From positions 2,188,194-2,252,193 of the forward strand of contig NC_034411.1 in assembly GCF_002078875.1 (NCBI RefSeq): a stretch of DNA of 64,000 nt, in the 5' to 3' direction. The notes under the pieces are model-generated. The model searched no databases. It saw only the letters and a list, made by a program, of their open reading frames with translations, and was not told the DNA's origin. The first letter of the stretch is position 1. Every line of letters begins with the position of its first letter. Position numbers and translations under genes: made by a program. The stretch comes from Numida meleagris. Taxonomy: Eukaryota > Chordata > Aves > Galliformes > Numididae. Below, piece by piece: positions 22,401-37,400 of the stretch.

Positions 22401-25400
22401 TAGAGGGAGAAGGAGGGAGAGAATGTGACAGAGAAAGAAGGAGGGAGAGAGGGAGGGGGGAGAGAGAGACAGAGAGAATGACTGGGAATCCTTTATGACA
22501 ACTAGATACGATTCTTGACCAGGACATACAGTTTTTGTAAGAATGAATAGTAAGTAATCTATGGAGGTTAAACTGAAACTTGTTCTTGGTCATAAGGCTG
22601 TTTTTCTCACCTAACCCAAAAACCAGTCATATGCAATGCTTCACATATGCATGCCAGAGGGAAACTGAATGGGTAAAACTTGCTATAACAACCACCCCTA
22701 TACCCCCATCTCTGCTCAAGAAATGAGTAGTTTTGTCACATCCAAAGCAACCCTTACAGATACCTCTTTAAAAACATTCCAAATCTGATTTCAACCGTAA
22801 AAGCTACATATTAGTGAGAGCTACGTAGACTACCAATCATCTTTGATGCGAAATAATGATGAAGTTTTCTAACAAAAAATCCATCTAAAACACAATAAGC
22901 AAAACATAACCTGAGGTACAATATTTTTTATCTATCTCTAAGCTCTATGTTTTTGCCAGCATACCAAGTGATATTAGAACTGCATAAAGAAAGGCATGGG
23001 TACACAAATTTTTGGCAAAAAAAAAACAACCAAGCTGCAAGACTGATAAAGACACTGGTCATTTTTCCAAGTGCTGCTTAAGGACTTACGCTACACGACT
23101 GTACATACATAAGACAAATTAGTTTTTTTTCCCTAACAAAAATATCTTCTGGGCATCTGTGATGGAAAACTAATTTTTCAGCAGCACAACAATCCTAGCA
23201 CAAGATGTAAGAAATGATATTTTATTTGTTGGGCTATTTCCAAGAAAGAAACTATCTCATTCCCTATAATGCAAAAAACCTTGACATGGCATTTTTGTAT
23301 TATAATGAAAAGATACATGGCAAACCGTGCAAGAATGGAAAACTTCTCTGGACATGATAAATGTTTGATGCAGTATTTTTCATGATGCAAATCACTTTCA
23401 GTGAACAAGGGAAGATATAAGGCCTGGGACTTTCAAGTCATAAAGCAACTCAATTACAAGTTTTATCCCGTTTCTAGCAATGCCTTACAAAGGACAAATT
23501 GTACCCTGTATTAAACACTCTTTATGAACTGAATTATCAATTGTCTGTAGGAATCAAAATTGACTAAGGTAAGTTCTTTTTGTACATATCTTAGTCTACT
23601 GAAGAGTTTCATAAACAAATCAAGTTATAACTCAATTCCTAACAGTTTAGCCCAAGTTTATGGAATGTAAATGTTTACAAGACAAGAAGGAATATGTTCC
23701 GGAGTAATTAACTATAGCTAGTCAAAACACTTATATTTGTAACAAGCTTCGGAAAAGTGAATTTTCAAACAGTACTACAGCATCCTCATCTGTGTCTTTT
23801 CTAACTGATTTTGTAATTCCAGCCTTTTCTACTGTGTGATTGAGAAAACACAAACTAGTGACATCAAAAGGTTAAGAGGAACCAATCTCAAAAACCACCT
23901 AATCCACCCACATGCCTTATGGCAGACTGAATGTCTTCATATCCTTCATTATAAATGTTTGCTCGAAGAGCACCTGAAGACTTCCACTTGTGCTGGCTGA
24001 CCCATTCATTCTGTAGCAATTTATTTGAATACCTCATTCATTGTACAGCTAAAACTAACTCCTACCAGTTGTTTTCTACTGTGGATTTATACCAGTTTAT
24101 TATCATAGTATCATAGAATTGTTTGAGTTGGAAGGGACCCTAAAAGGTCACCTAGTCCAACTCTCCTGCAATGAAAAGGGACATCTACAGCTCCATCAGG
24201 TGCCCAGAGCCCTGTCCAGCCTGACCTCGAATGTCTGCAGGAAAGGGGCTACCACCACCTCTCTGAGCAGACTGTTCCAGTAACTCTCAGCCCTTATTGG
24301 AAAAACCTTCTTCCTTCTATCCAATCTAAATCTCCGCTCTTCTAGTTTGAAACCATTTCCCTTTGTCCTATCACAAAAGACTGCCTAAAGAGTCTGTGGC
24401 CTTCCTTCTTCCAGCCCCACTTTAGATACTGAAAGGCTGTTATCAGGTCTCCCCGGAGCCTTCTCTTCTCCAGGCTGAACAGACCCAGCTCTCTCAGCCT
24501 GTCCTCACTGGGGAGCTGTTTTATCTGTAACGACAACCATCTGCATATGCAAAGAATAAATTTCATTTTTATTTTTACTGCGTTTCTCCAACACATCTAG
24601 ATCATCTGGAATTTTATTCCTGTTCTCACAGCTACCTAACATCCATTCCCATTTTGTGCTGCCAGTATATTTCATAAACGCTTTCTAGTCCATCAGCAAA
24701 CTCAGTAACTGAAGCATTAAATAGAATCCAAGCTCTTCCACCCATATTAAGAGGAAAAAACCCAGACCAAAACAACCCAAGCAATCAACATTATTATTAT
24801 TATTTTCATTTTTATGGTATCTCACTCATTTAGGAAAGCAGCCACTCACAGTTCCTCAGTGTCTTTTAGGCTTTTCCTACATTACTGCAGGACAGTACAA
24901 ACAGCTCTGCAGAATGGAACTTTTGGCTGGGGGGAGACTTGGCATCCAACTGTGCCCATTTCAGGGTGTTATTATATTATTAATACTCTATTTTGAACCA
25001 ACTCTGATCTGATCACAGACCGAATATCCATTTACACTGCGTGCTCCAGAAACACATGTTTTAAGTTTAGTTGCATCTTAAAGCAATCTAGTTTATGTAT
25101 TCTTCGACCACTCCTTCCTGCAAACAAAAGCAGAGTAGGTATAGGGAACCAAGAGATAATTGCCTCAGAAGTGTCTCAAGACTCGTTCAAAAATATTAAT
25201 CACAATTGCCATCTGAGAACAGCATAAACTGCTATTTCTGTATTCTAACCTCCCATATTACTCCCAACTCACAAAAGACCTCATCCACTTCCTTTACTGG
25301 TTTGTGATCTATAGTAAACTAAACTACAATAGCTCCGAACTTGCTCTCCACTGTGAACTTCAGAGCAAGTGTCCTTGATATTACCTTTCTATTTCTTGCT

Positions 25401-28400
25401 CATCTTTCCTATTTTAGCTACATTTTTTATAGTTACCCTACTAAATCACTTATCAAAGAAGCTTTTATATTTATCTAATATGAAGATCTTTATTGCCTCA
25501 AATTTACTCATTTAAATTTGTACATCATAGGCCAGGCACGTCTGGTAAATGTTTTTTTGTCCCTCATATGAGCCTAAAAATTTTAAGGTTTTATACATAC
25601 ACCAGTAATTCATCCACATATTTCAAATGATACCACACTAAAACAATTTAAAGCAAATGCTGTTAGGAAGGACATAACGGATTGGGAAAAAAGGGAGCTG
25701 TTGATTAAAATTAATAATAAAATACCTCAGTCATCAGAATCAATCCTCTGTTAAACACAACAAGAAGCCTGTCTTCATCAGACTCCAATAATATTCTGAA
25801 GGCACTAGGAGAAAAAAGCAAACATTGAGAACACTGAAAAATATTCTCATAATTCTTATACATGCTTTGAATTGTTGCGTTCATACTTCTGAAAATAATC
25901 ACAGAAGAAAAATGCTCAAAATAACATAATTATTTTATTTTTTTACTTCTTCATTTAAAGATGTTTCTAATATCAACTTCCTTTTTAAACAATCTGTTGT
26001 TAAAAGTAACATATAAACACCCTTTATAGAGACATTTCTCAAATAATGCCTGCAAAAATGTTTGAAAATTGAGAATACTGATGTAATTCCTAAGGCAGAA
26101 GTACATACTTTTCAAATTTAAATAGATAGGTTCCGTTAAGCAGGTATTTGGACGTGGAGAACTATAAAACTATTTCTATCAGAACATTTCATGCTTATAG
26201 CAGAACTGACAGGATTATGCACAAGGAATGAGTCATTCATCTCAGCACTGCATTTGGGAAAATTTGACTGCGTTCTGTCACGGGTGACCTCTGTAAACCC
26301 TCCAAGTATCAGAGGCCATCTTCTTTTTCACATAGCTGTTTCAATGCATCAGGTGTTGTATTTAGAAGCCCAGCACCTGACCTACATACCCAGAAAATTT
26401 TTCAGTTACACTGAAGAAAAACAACCCCAAGCAGCTGTTCCAGATATGCTACTAAGATATACTAGAAAGGAAAAACTATTTGAACAGTAAAATTCCATCC
26501 TACAAATACAATTTCCAAATAACTTTTCTGCCCCAAAATAACAAATGTCACCAATGGCAATGAAATTACTGCTTTGTCAATCTAGACAAATTACGTAGGC
26601 TGAGAATGGAATTTCAGCTTAAATGCCAAATTAGCACATTTAAATGACTTTTTCGCCCCCTCAAGGGCTCTACTAGTTTTGTCATGGTGATTCTTTTTGA
26701 ACCACAGCAACATATATCTTGTTTATTGCACATATCTTCTATATAACTTGTTTATATATGCTTATCACGAAGTGTTTGTTTAGTTTTTTTACTTTTAGAT
26801 GCTGAAACCTTCTAAAATTACACTCACAATCAATGGATTTTGGAAAAAAACATCATTTGATCTGGTTGTTTACTTCTGAATAGAAGTATCCTTAAAATTA
26901 AAAAAAATAAAATAAAATGACTGACACTAAGTTTTATTGTACTTCACATTCTACAAAATACCATTCTCATTCAAACCACACCACAACTTCAACACTACCG
27001 TACCTTATTAAAGTAGTCCAACAAGATCGGCCATCCAAGCAGCGCAGGTAACAGCTTATGGTGGTTTTCTTAAACTGCTTTATGTCTTCTATCTCTTCCT
27101 CTCTCATGTCTGGTCTCTGAGCTACAAAAAGTTGCATGAGGTTAAACAGCTCTTCTACTGCCTGAAACACAAAAACGTGAAGTTAGTGACACCTCTCTCA
27201 GTATATTATGGTTTATATCTAATATTTTTATTCCTCTGTATTACTTCTTTTCATTAGTAAATAAAACATAAAATCATGTTTAAATAGTATTTTTAAAATA
27301 ACTTTAGATGGGATAAAATTTTAACCGGTTAGAAAATCAAGACATTTTAAACTTAATTAAAACCAAACAGTTCCTAAAAACTAAAACTCTGACATAGAAG
27401 CTGTGGATATGTCTTACCTGTGTTCCATACGGTTTGCTTTTAGTCTTTACTATGTGGATTATGACTCAGATATCTGAGACAAATCTTTCTGAACCTTGAA
27501 TGCATGTTTTAATGCCTTCTAACAGCTTACTGCCATATATACATAGACAAAAGAATCTGAGAAATTTTGATCCAAGTGCTCAATCTTACTGTCTTCTCTT
27601 GGGCAGTTTAAGGTCATTCTTTTGCAGCATGGTTACACAAACTCTGATGATGTTTATACTCTAAGTAACAGAGTTCAGGAAACTGTGCTAAAACTCAATG
27701 AATTTCTCTGTGCATGGAAAACACGAACCATGCTGAAGTAACTTAAGTCCCTTCTGAGGGGAGATGCAACCAGCAAAAACAGCAAGGCTGTTTACATGAG
27801 TGCCACAGTACGCATGTAGACAGAGCTAGACAGAAGTTCAAGGTAGAAGATTCCATATGCCCTCCTCCCCTACGCAGGGAAGAAAATCTCCAGTTTTTTT
27901 TTTTCCCTAACTTTGTACACCCATAAATGATCCTAAAGCAGTACTAAATAAGCAGTCATAGAAAACTGCAAGCTTTCCCTCTTAAAAAAAATTCTAAGTT
28001 TGACTTTTCACGATTAGGCATGGACCATCTCAACTAGTATCTAGTTTTACTGCAATACACTGTTAGAGTATGTTCACTCAACATGTGAGTGAACATACTC
28101 ATATGTCTCACTGTTGAGAGACAGAAGAACTCACAGAGTACCAACACCTTACAAAAGGAATGCAAGTGTTCCCAAAGTGACCAGCAGGCCATCAAATCTT
28201 AGCTCTGTTCCAGAGAAAACATCTCTGCTCCGACTGCTTACAGCAAGGAAAAAATCCAAAACTATCTCACTCCAACAGTACAGTAATCAGATCTAAACAC
28301 ACACCAATAAACAAAAATATAGTAATTTTTCCACTGAATATATTCAGTAGGTCTTTTCAACTCTTTCACTAAAGGAGAGGTTCTGTAAGGGAGGGAACAC

Positions 28401-31400
28401 TGACAATGAAATCATACTTTTTGGCGTCCATCTGCTTACCCCTGGGTACTGACTGGCATGCGGCGTGAGATTCTTGAAGGCCCACTGGATGTTCTGGTGA
28501 GAAGCCAACTGCCTGGTGAACGCAGGGGACTGCTCACAGCAGAGGCGCAGGATGCCGTAGTAGGCAGGCAGCATCCCGCGGTTGAAGAGCACTACATCCT
28601 GATCATCGTGGTCTGCAAGGATGTAATTGAAGGCAATGTTCTTCGTCACCACAGGGTTCTGGACAATAAGGCGCACGTTCTCTGGACAGTCAACACAGAC
28701 GTTATACCAAAAAGACAACAAAGCCTGCTTATTGTGGTTGGTGGCTATAGCTGGCTCAGAAAGTTTAGGCTGGAAAAGGTTCCATAAGTCCATGAAGTAA
28801 GTAGAAAACATGAGTTTCTCAGTTTTTGAGATCAAACAGTATGTCATGAAACTGAAGTAGGGCACGAGTTTTGTAGTGCCATGAACAGCAGCATCAACAT
28901 ATAACTTAGCTCTTGAAAGAAGGCCAAGAAGCACATTGTAGACTTGATGAAGAACTACGGTAGTATCGGGACTGAGAGGCAGATCACGCGTAGGGATGTG
29001 CAAAGAGCGGGTTGATCGGAACATCTGACGGAAGGAATTGCTTGGAATAAGCGACACCAAGAGATAGGCTGCAGCTTCAAATAAAAACAGATGTGTTACA
29101 CTTTCAAAAATGTAAATGCTTGACAGCCACTTAAACACAAGTTAATTACACCGTATGTCCCATTTACAGATTTCAAAGTATTTTACAGAATCTGGTACGA
29201 CTATATTCGCACTAGAGATGAACAAAACAGTAGACAAGACTAGCACACAGCAAGTTAAAAGAGGTGCTGACATTAGCTTTCAGGCCTACTCAGCCTATAT
29301 TTCTGTCTGCTGCTTGGTTCTAACTATTCTAACACAATGCATTCCATCACAGAAATGCGTTAAGAGATGCTTTCTATGACTATTTTCTACTGCTTGACTG
29401 GAGTTGTTGCAAAGCTGTACCTCCAAGATTCCACATCTCTTTCAGCCACAGACACTGTATTAAAGTTTAGTGTGGCTTATTACTATCAAATCATCTTTAC
29501 AAAGAAAGTTAGGGGAAAGGCTCAACAGTTCAACGTGACAAATACTGGCAGCGTGATTCCTAGCAGAACAACCTACACATGTTATGGATATGTTAGAGTT
29601 GGGCAGAAGCAAAAACTTATCCTTGATCCACAGGTCTAAAAGACTCAATTCAACAAAAGATTACTTCATGATAGCTGAAAGAAAAGCAAGTACTGTTCCT
29701 GCCACAATGCAACTATGTGATGGAAACTACAGAGAACAACTTGGCTTAGCTGTTTTTCTTCACTGGGTTTTTCTGGGCACGTGGATTAATCACATAAGAT
29801 AAAGAACCTACTAACGTATTATTTCAGTAATGAAATAACAAAATATCTTTAATCTATAATAGCTGCCTCTTGATGAGGCACAGTTATAGCAGTACTTCAA
29901 GATACAGCAATTGTAAAACAATTGGAAAGATGAAGAAAATACAAGCACAAGATCATAAATTTCATTTGTCACAGGAATACCATATGCATAACTTGAAACA
30001 ACAGCACAATTATTTTCTTTAATTTAAATTAACTTACAAGTTCTCACTCTAGGATAGTTATGTGCCAGAAGAAAGCGTTCAACCCAGTTTTCCATGTTTT
30101 GTAGCACCCAGCTGTGAGCTAGTTTATTTCGAGGTGTTTGCACAGCCAGCCAATCCAGGCACTGCGATGGGTTGTATTCAATGACCTGAAAGAAGAATGG
30201 AAAGATCAAGAGGAACACATTAACTTCAGTAGTATTTATTAACTGTATTAAGAAAATGAAAAGTAGCTATCATGACTTTCAAAGTACTTCTTCAAATTAA
30301 GCAGAGCTATCAAAGTACATACCACATGGTAACACTATGGTAGACAAAGAAAACCCCTGTTAAAATTTCAGTGCTGTTACTCATTACCTGACTACACAAT
30401 TTGAAGGAATACATTCGTCTGCTGTTTTTCACAGGTAATGAAAAGCCTGTGGAGTGCTGTTGTACAATTACAAGACCCTTACAGATACAACATAACTTCC
30501 CATGCCTTTTTAGTTCTACGAGGCTGGAAATTTATTGATGTATTATCAAGCCAATAAATCTAGTTCTTTTATTTTAAAGCTGTTTTAAAAACTGTTAACC
30601 TTAAGGTATGGGTACCCAGATAAGGGAAAAGGAACTCCTAGGAAAACACAGGCAGTAACTGCATTGCTGAAGCTGTTCCCAACTACTACAGTCCACCTGA
30701 AGAACATAAGCGGCTAACAAGACCAACACCCTGCTCGTAAAATTTTAATCAAAATTAAAAAATTAATGTATCAGGAACACTTTTTTTTTTCTAAAAGGGA
30801 ACTTGTCCCTTGTAGTCTTCAGACACCAATGAACGCAGCAAACTCAGATAGCAGTTTAACTGAAGCTGAAGCTTTGATTCCTGATCTATTTCTTTATATC
30901 TCAATTAACCTGTGCCACTTGGTTAAAAATTTTCTCTCTTTAGAAATGTGAGGGAGAATGCTCCAACACCACAGCAATTATTCATTAGATTCCAATTAGC
31001 ACTTATTTTATGGGCTAGACATTTCATCATTATTTTATAGAGAACTACAAATGTCAAACCGATACTCACTTAACCATCACATCACGGGCAAAAAAGAAAA
31101 CAACTAAGAATGGTCCTCAAAACAGCTTACAGTCCTTATAAAAGGATAATTCAGAAAAATTAGTGGGACTTGCTCAGAAGCAGCAATCCAAACCCTTATT
31201 ATGCATTCAGCTCTCATTAACCTAAAAGTTAAGCTGAAATACCAGCTAACCAGAATGCTACTAAAACAACAGTATAAGTTAGAGTAGAACTTAACATTTA
31301 TAAACTGCTGCTGTTTCTCTGAAAGAAAAAGGCTCTTTCAAAATTCACAAGTTGATGCAAAGAAGGATGACTGTGAAATGTAAAAACCCTTCCATGTACA

Positions 31401-34400
31401 TAAAAAAAAAGTGAGCAAGACAATTCAGCTGCTGATTTTTTTTTTTTTAAACAAGTTGTACCTCCCAAATCCTCTGCAGAATGTAAGAAGCAAAAGGTGG
31501 CATTCCTGGGGGTCCACCAGCAAATTCCATTAGCATAGTCAACAATTTGAAAAAAGGGTTGGCTGCCTGTAATGCATAAAAATAAAAATAGCCATTTTTA
31601 TCTATTTCATTCAACTCATTAATATTTTAGAGACGGTAAACCACTCCAAATAACTGCTAAAGAAAAATTTCTCCTAACTTCCAAAGTTAACATTTTAATT
31701 ACTTTTAATCCCTTATTATTTAATCTCTAAATCATCTGGTTATCTGTATCTATACCTTAATTCTACTATATCCATGTACAGATTTAAACCATCGGTTACA
31801 GCTAGTGAAGGTAGCATTATCATACTAGAGAGGATCAATCTACTAGAAATACATTGTTACAAGGAAATAACAATACATACTTAAAATCAGATATCACTCT
31901 AAACAAAGGGAATAAAATCAAGCTGTACAGCATTTAAGAATTCAAAAATGTCCTGTTAGCATAGATATCACTACCTTAGAAATGTAATTGTTAAGTGTAT
32001 TGGCGTAACAGGTAACATGTAGCCCAAAGAGTTTATCCAAAACATTACTTTATTTTTTAGGTTTTACACTGATCATTATTTCTGGCCTGTGGTTTCCCTC
32101 TGAAATCACCCAACATTTCTACTCCCATGAAATGTTTTATTAATCTTACTATTTCAACTTTGCTAAGACTCATCTAGCTTTTAACAATACTTCAGTAAAG
32201 TGTTTACTGTTATTATTTTATATTTTGCACCTCAGCAAAAGCATCTCTTGTGCATGTGTATATGTGCGAAGCGAAAAAAGCCATAAAATGTAGGAAAAGC
32301 ATAATGGGAGGGAAGTAGATTGTCATCTGACAGTGCCCATTCTATCACACAAAGCAAAGCTGTCATGAGAATGGTTTCGTATGTGCTTCTTTTCCAACTA
32401 TGATCATGTCTCCTCTCTTTGACATACCTTCAATTTTTCCTGATTGTTTTTAGTTTTCTGACAGCAATATACAAGAATGTCCTTGTATGAGCTCCACCCC
32501 ATATTTTATCATGTGGAATCCACTTAGAACTCTCAGTATTTTTGTTGTTACCAGGGCAAGAATTTATTCCAACTGAGAAAAGTGTTTGCATGCAAAGAAC
32601 TGTAAAATAGCGTGCCAAAACTCCAACAACAAAAAGGTAATTCCTTATCTCCACTTATTCTAGCATACATGCTTTATTTTTATCAATCTTATAAAATTGA
32701 CATAGGTGGAGAATCTAGAAATATGTTATTTGGTTTTGAATAAAACTTTCATCTGAAACTGCATACCAGATTTCTGCTTCAGAAAACTTAACACACAGTG
32801 CAGTTAGGCTTTATTTTACGTCACAAAAACTTTCATGGATCATCTTCCATGCAATATTTTTAACAAGCAAAGTATTATTTGAGTAATTTAAAAACAGAAA
32901 AATGTTAAAACAAATTATTTAATATACCGGTAGTAGGTTTACATACCTCAGGAGTCAACTTTGCTATAGATGTGAAAAGCATGGACACAATCTTAAAAAC
33001 AAAACAAACAAAACTCACTTAGACTTTTGCTTATTCAGTTAAAATAATAAATCATCCCATTACACTTATTAGAGAACATCTTCAACAAACAGCTGCAGTT
33101 TAACTTACATGTTCTGCAAGTCTATTATTGTACCGACACAAACTGAAGATGAGATTGCAAGTTTGCCTGATGTTGATACCATCACGGATATGTTGAAACA
33201 AAAAAGGGAAACCCTAAAACAAATAATTAAATATCAGTACATTGTTTACAATTACATATGCACATACTTTTTTTTAAGGTTTATACATTTGTATTTAGAT
33301 CAATTACCTTTCCTCCTGTTAATGCTGCCATGTCATTCTGTGATAACGTCAAATGCCTAAAATACAAGAAAAATTATCATTTTACTTCTGTGATTAAGTT
33401 AGGTTAAAGAGAAATTCGTGACTGCGAGTACTAGTTTGTGTTCTTCACTATCATAGCACACAAGAAAATACGGTATTGACAGAAAACTAAACAAAAATAT
33501 TTATTAGACAGACTGAAAGAAAAAGAAATGCACATCAGAGCAACTGAACGCATTCGAGATTTTAGTCTGAATCATTTGGTCAACTACACAAGATATTTAT
33601 TTTAAAATGGTTAAAAGTATCATGGAATCAATAATGCCATCTCATTTATGCTTTTAAGAGACCAACTTAAACAAAAACGAAACAAAAACCTCTAACCCCA
33701 TTTCCAAATAACATATTAAAATTTGGTTTTGGATTTTCAGAAGCTCTTGCCTTTCTGAGCGAGACTGTTCAACTAGGAGAGCGATCAGGGCAATCATCTT
33801 CTCAAGAGCAGCAGGCCTGTATTTTTCTTCTGCTAAAGAAAGTATATCTTCTTCCTCCTCCTCTTCTTCCCCTTCTTCCTCAGAAAGTACTTCAACCTGC
33901 GGCTGAAGGAAAAAAAGATAAACTTCCAGGTGGACATTTGGTGCTTTAATTTTAGAGAACCTGAAGGTGTTTTCACATATACTGTCATCTTTCATTTATA
34001 GAATGGCTTAGGCTAGAAGGGACCTCAAAGATCATTTTGTTCCAACCCCACTGACCCAGGCAGGGTAGCCAATCACTAAATCAGGCACTAGATCAGGCTG
34101 CCCTGGCAGTCCAATCTGGCCTTAAACATTTCCAGAGACAGAGCATCCACAGCTTCTATGGGCAGCCTGCACCAGCACCTCACCACCTTCTGTGTGGACA
34201 AATCTTCCCTTGGCATCTAATTTAAATCTTTCCTCTTTTCCTCCATTGTTCTACCACTATCTACCCGTGAAAAAAAATTGATTTCCGTTCTGTTTAGAAG
34301 CTCCCTTTAAGTACTGGAAGGCCACTGTGAGGTCTCCCCTTCTACCACACCTTAATAAAGCCATGTGATTCAAATCAGCTAAATATCTAATGTTTCATGT

Positions 34401-37400
34401 TTAAATAGTCTCAAGCTAACTTGTATTTACAAATGCAAAAGCTAGGCTGAATCACCTCAGAGAGTGGTATGGTGCTGTATTTAAGAAAAAAAGCAAGTTT
34501 AAAAGCCTAAGTTGTACAAAAAATATGCAACCATCTGTTATTAATAGTGTGACGAGGGCAATTTTAATAGATTCTTCTTATTTTTTATTTCTATATTAAA
34601 TAGACAATTATGGTTTATAGTATAGTCAATTCAGTATATTTTTAACATACTCTGTTAAACTGAACATGGAAAAAGGACTGTATTATTGAAGCAACTCTAA
34701 CATCTGAAAGATGGTTCAAGAGACACAGCACCAATGATGTCACATATCAAACAGGAAAGACTAGTTCCTGTTATCAAAGATACTCTAACTTACATTTTCA
34801 GGTCCTTTAGTTCCCATGTAGAAATGAACCATCGTTGATATGGCTTGCAGTGACAGCAAGAACTGGCTCTGAAATACATAGATGTTGAATTACTTGAAAA
34901 TACATGCATAGATACATACACACAAATCCTAAAGCTACAAGGCTATACTCACTTCTTCTTCACCCATTTTGGCAAATTCATAAAGAAAGGCAAAGTATTC
35001 AGTGAGATGTTTACTGTGTGGTTTAACGCCATGCTCCATAATAGACAAGAGAGTCTTCACAAAACGTGTTACACAAGAGCGACTGCCGATGTCTTCCACA
35101 GGACCATCCATGTCATCTGAACTAAAAACATAAACCAATTTAGACATTTCACACAATGCATGGAGCATGCATTCATCCTGAACTAGCAGTTCTCAGAAAA
35201 ACTTCGAGTATTTCACTGTCTCCTACTATGATACTCAGATCTCCAGAGAAAACTCAGCTCTGTATTTTGACATGAAAACTGTATTTCCACGTCCTGAATT
35301 TTGTAATAGCAATATAGCTATTACAAAGGCTGCCATCTTTGCTTGGGAAAAAGTTATCATCAGGATCACAGGCTTAACACAAGACATCAAAGAAAGAGCA
35401 CTCTCTTCTTCTCATTATGCATCAAAAAGAATAAGTGTTCCATAATTGGAGACAAAGCACTGATTTTGCCAGTAATCAGCAGAATAAAACAGAACCTGTT
35501 TTTTTTTTTTCCCCCTACTTTGTCATGACAACTGATTTAGTTATACAACACAGAACTGGACTTCAATTTCCTGTTCTGGTTCACAAATTAAAACTGTCAC
35601 CTATATGCATCTGGATACAACGTACAATCAGATTCTCATATGTAAGCTGTAAGATGTGCAGTTGCAGCTTATAATTGATAAAGAAAGACCACACTGAAAA
35701 AATCTATTCTAACAGAACAAATACTTCAAAAATTATCTCTACAGTCATTGGTTTCTACAACCACAATAGTGTTCTAAGTGAATCAGAGCATTTAGGGTAG
35801 AATAATAAACAACTGAAACAGTACAATTTAATGCTTACAAGGCCATATAGATTAATTCATTAAACAAAAAGTGGTTGTTGCAATGCAAGTAAATAAACAG
35901 AAGTTTTCAGGGGTTAATATTTTACCAGTCTTCCATCCCCGGCTGAAGATAAAGATGCGCATGCACTGGTCTCAGTCTCTGTATCACATGAATGCACAAA
36001 CGCTGGAACATCTGCAAATGATAAATATATGAACTCCACATGTTCATTCTTTTCCATACATGCCAATACATATTTGCAACAAAGAACATTCAGTCTTCCA
36101 ATCCTTCCTTCACAGCTCCATTTCATTCAAAGGTTACAGCTGAGATTGAGGCATCCACATTCCATTCATTAATGTATTAATACCTGATATTTTAAGAGAA
36201 TTGTCTAACCTGATTTCTATAAACAGATCTCATGAAGAAACCCTAAAAACAGTTTTTAATATTGGTGCGCTACTTAAACAGGACTTAGGACCTCTGCTCA
36301 TAAACATTTTCTCTTCTATTTTCTGAAATGTTTATCGATATTTTTAGCAATTTTTCTCATATTGCCTCTAGCTATAACGAGAATTTTTGTGAACATTTTC
36401 AGGGAATTCCTTCTGGTCACTTTTTAATTTATAAAAATTCACCAAGGATTAGAGCTTCACCAAGTGATTCCGCATGATCATGAAATATGATCCTTTAATG
36501 ATGGGCTGCATGCAGAAACTCTGTATGGTTCTATATGGAAAAGTTAGAACAGTTCAAGTGAGAAAGCAATTGCTAAAGTTTTCACCTGAACAATTGGCAA
36601 TGTAAATATACATAAAAGTTAGTTAAACTATTAGTGTTAACTGTGAATACCCAAATGCTACTAGCACAGGTTTTTTGTTTTTGCGTTTTTCAATTTTAAA
36701 CATTTCCAGAAAGGGTTCATAACAAAACGTTGAGACATAATGTTATAAAATTAAACCCACACACAAAAACAAAAGGCTGAAGAGAAGCTTAGAACTGAAG
36801 CCTTCAATAAGAAATACTGAATGTGTATTGTTTCCAGAATGTATATCTTTAACTCCGGTTTTGAATCAATTCAGAAAAAAAACATTTTTAATTTAAGATG
36901 TTTGATTTTGTACAGATCATGTGGGAGCTGTAAGAAACCCTAGTATCTGCTGTTACATTTTGTGATACTAACTACAACTATGGCGCTGTATTAAAATGTA
37001 TTTTGCTTCAAACAATAATACTCCCGTAGCTAAGTATATTCTCTAAGCCACTAACAAGGATGAAAAAGACAACGACAATTACAGGTATCAATGTAACCTT
37101 TCAGAATCTCTGTATACGTCATAAAATTTGTCCATTTCTGCTTACTGGTCAAGTAGTCATCTGATTAATACAGGAACATTTTCTCTGTCTCACCTGTCTC
37201 ACAATCTGATTGGGACACTTTATTAGAATCTGCATTGGCCACCAATCATCATCTGCCATACGATCCAAAAACCACTGCAGAAGATAAATACTTTGTTAGT
37301 TTTGTTTCCAACTGGTTCTAGTCCAACCTTCTTTTTGCATGATACTGAGTTTGAAGAGAAACTGATGTTACTATTATTAAGGAATAAGGAAGCATTAAAA

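Larger units (their letters stand above)
22161..25725 (-). other. USP34 intron between exons 33 and 34 (3.6 kb)
   Basis: AT-rich intron holding the purine tract and the CR1 copy listed separately, plus a short ATT trinucleotide run at about 24791-24806. Nothing else was recognised. Confidence 0.75.

Noticed and set aside
26191..26490. 99-codon + strand frame antisense to USP34
   Set aside because: It lies in an intron with no matching family, and its length is not exceptional for this much sequence.
28458..28787. 109-codon + strand frame
   Set aside because: It is the antisense shadow of USP34 exon 31.
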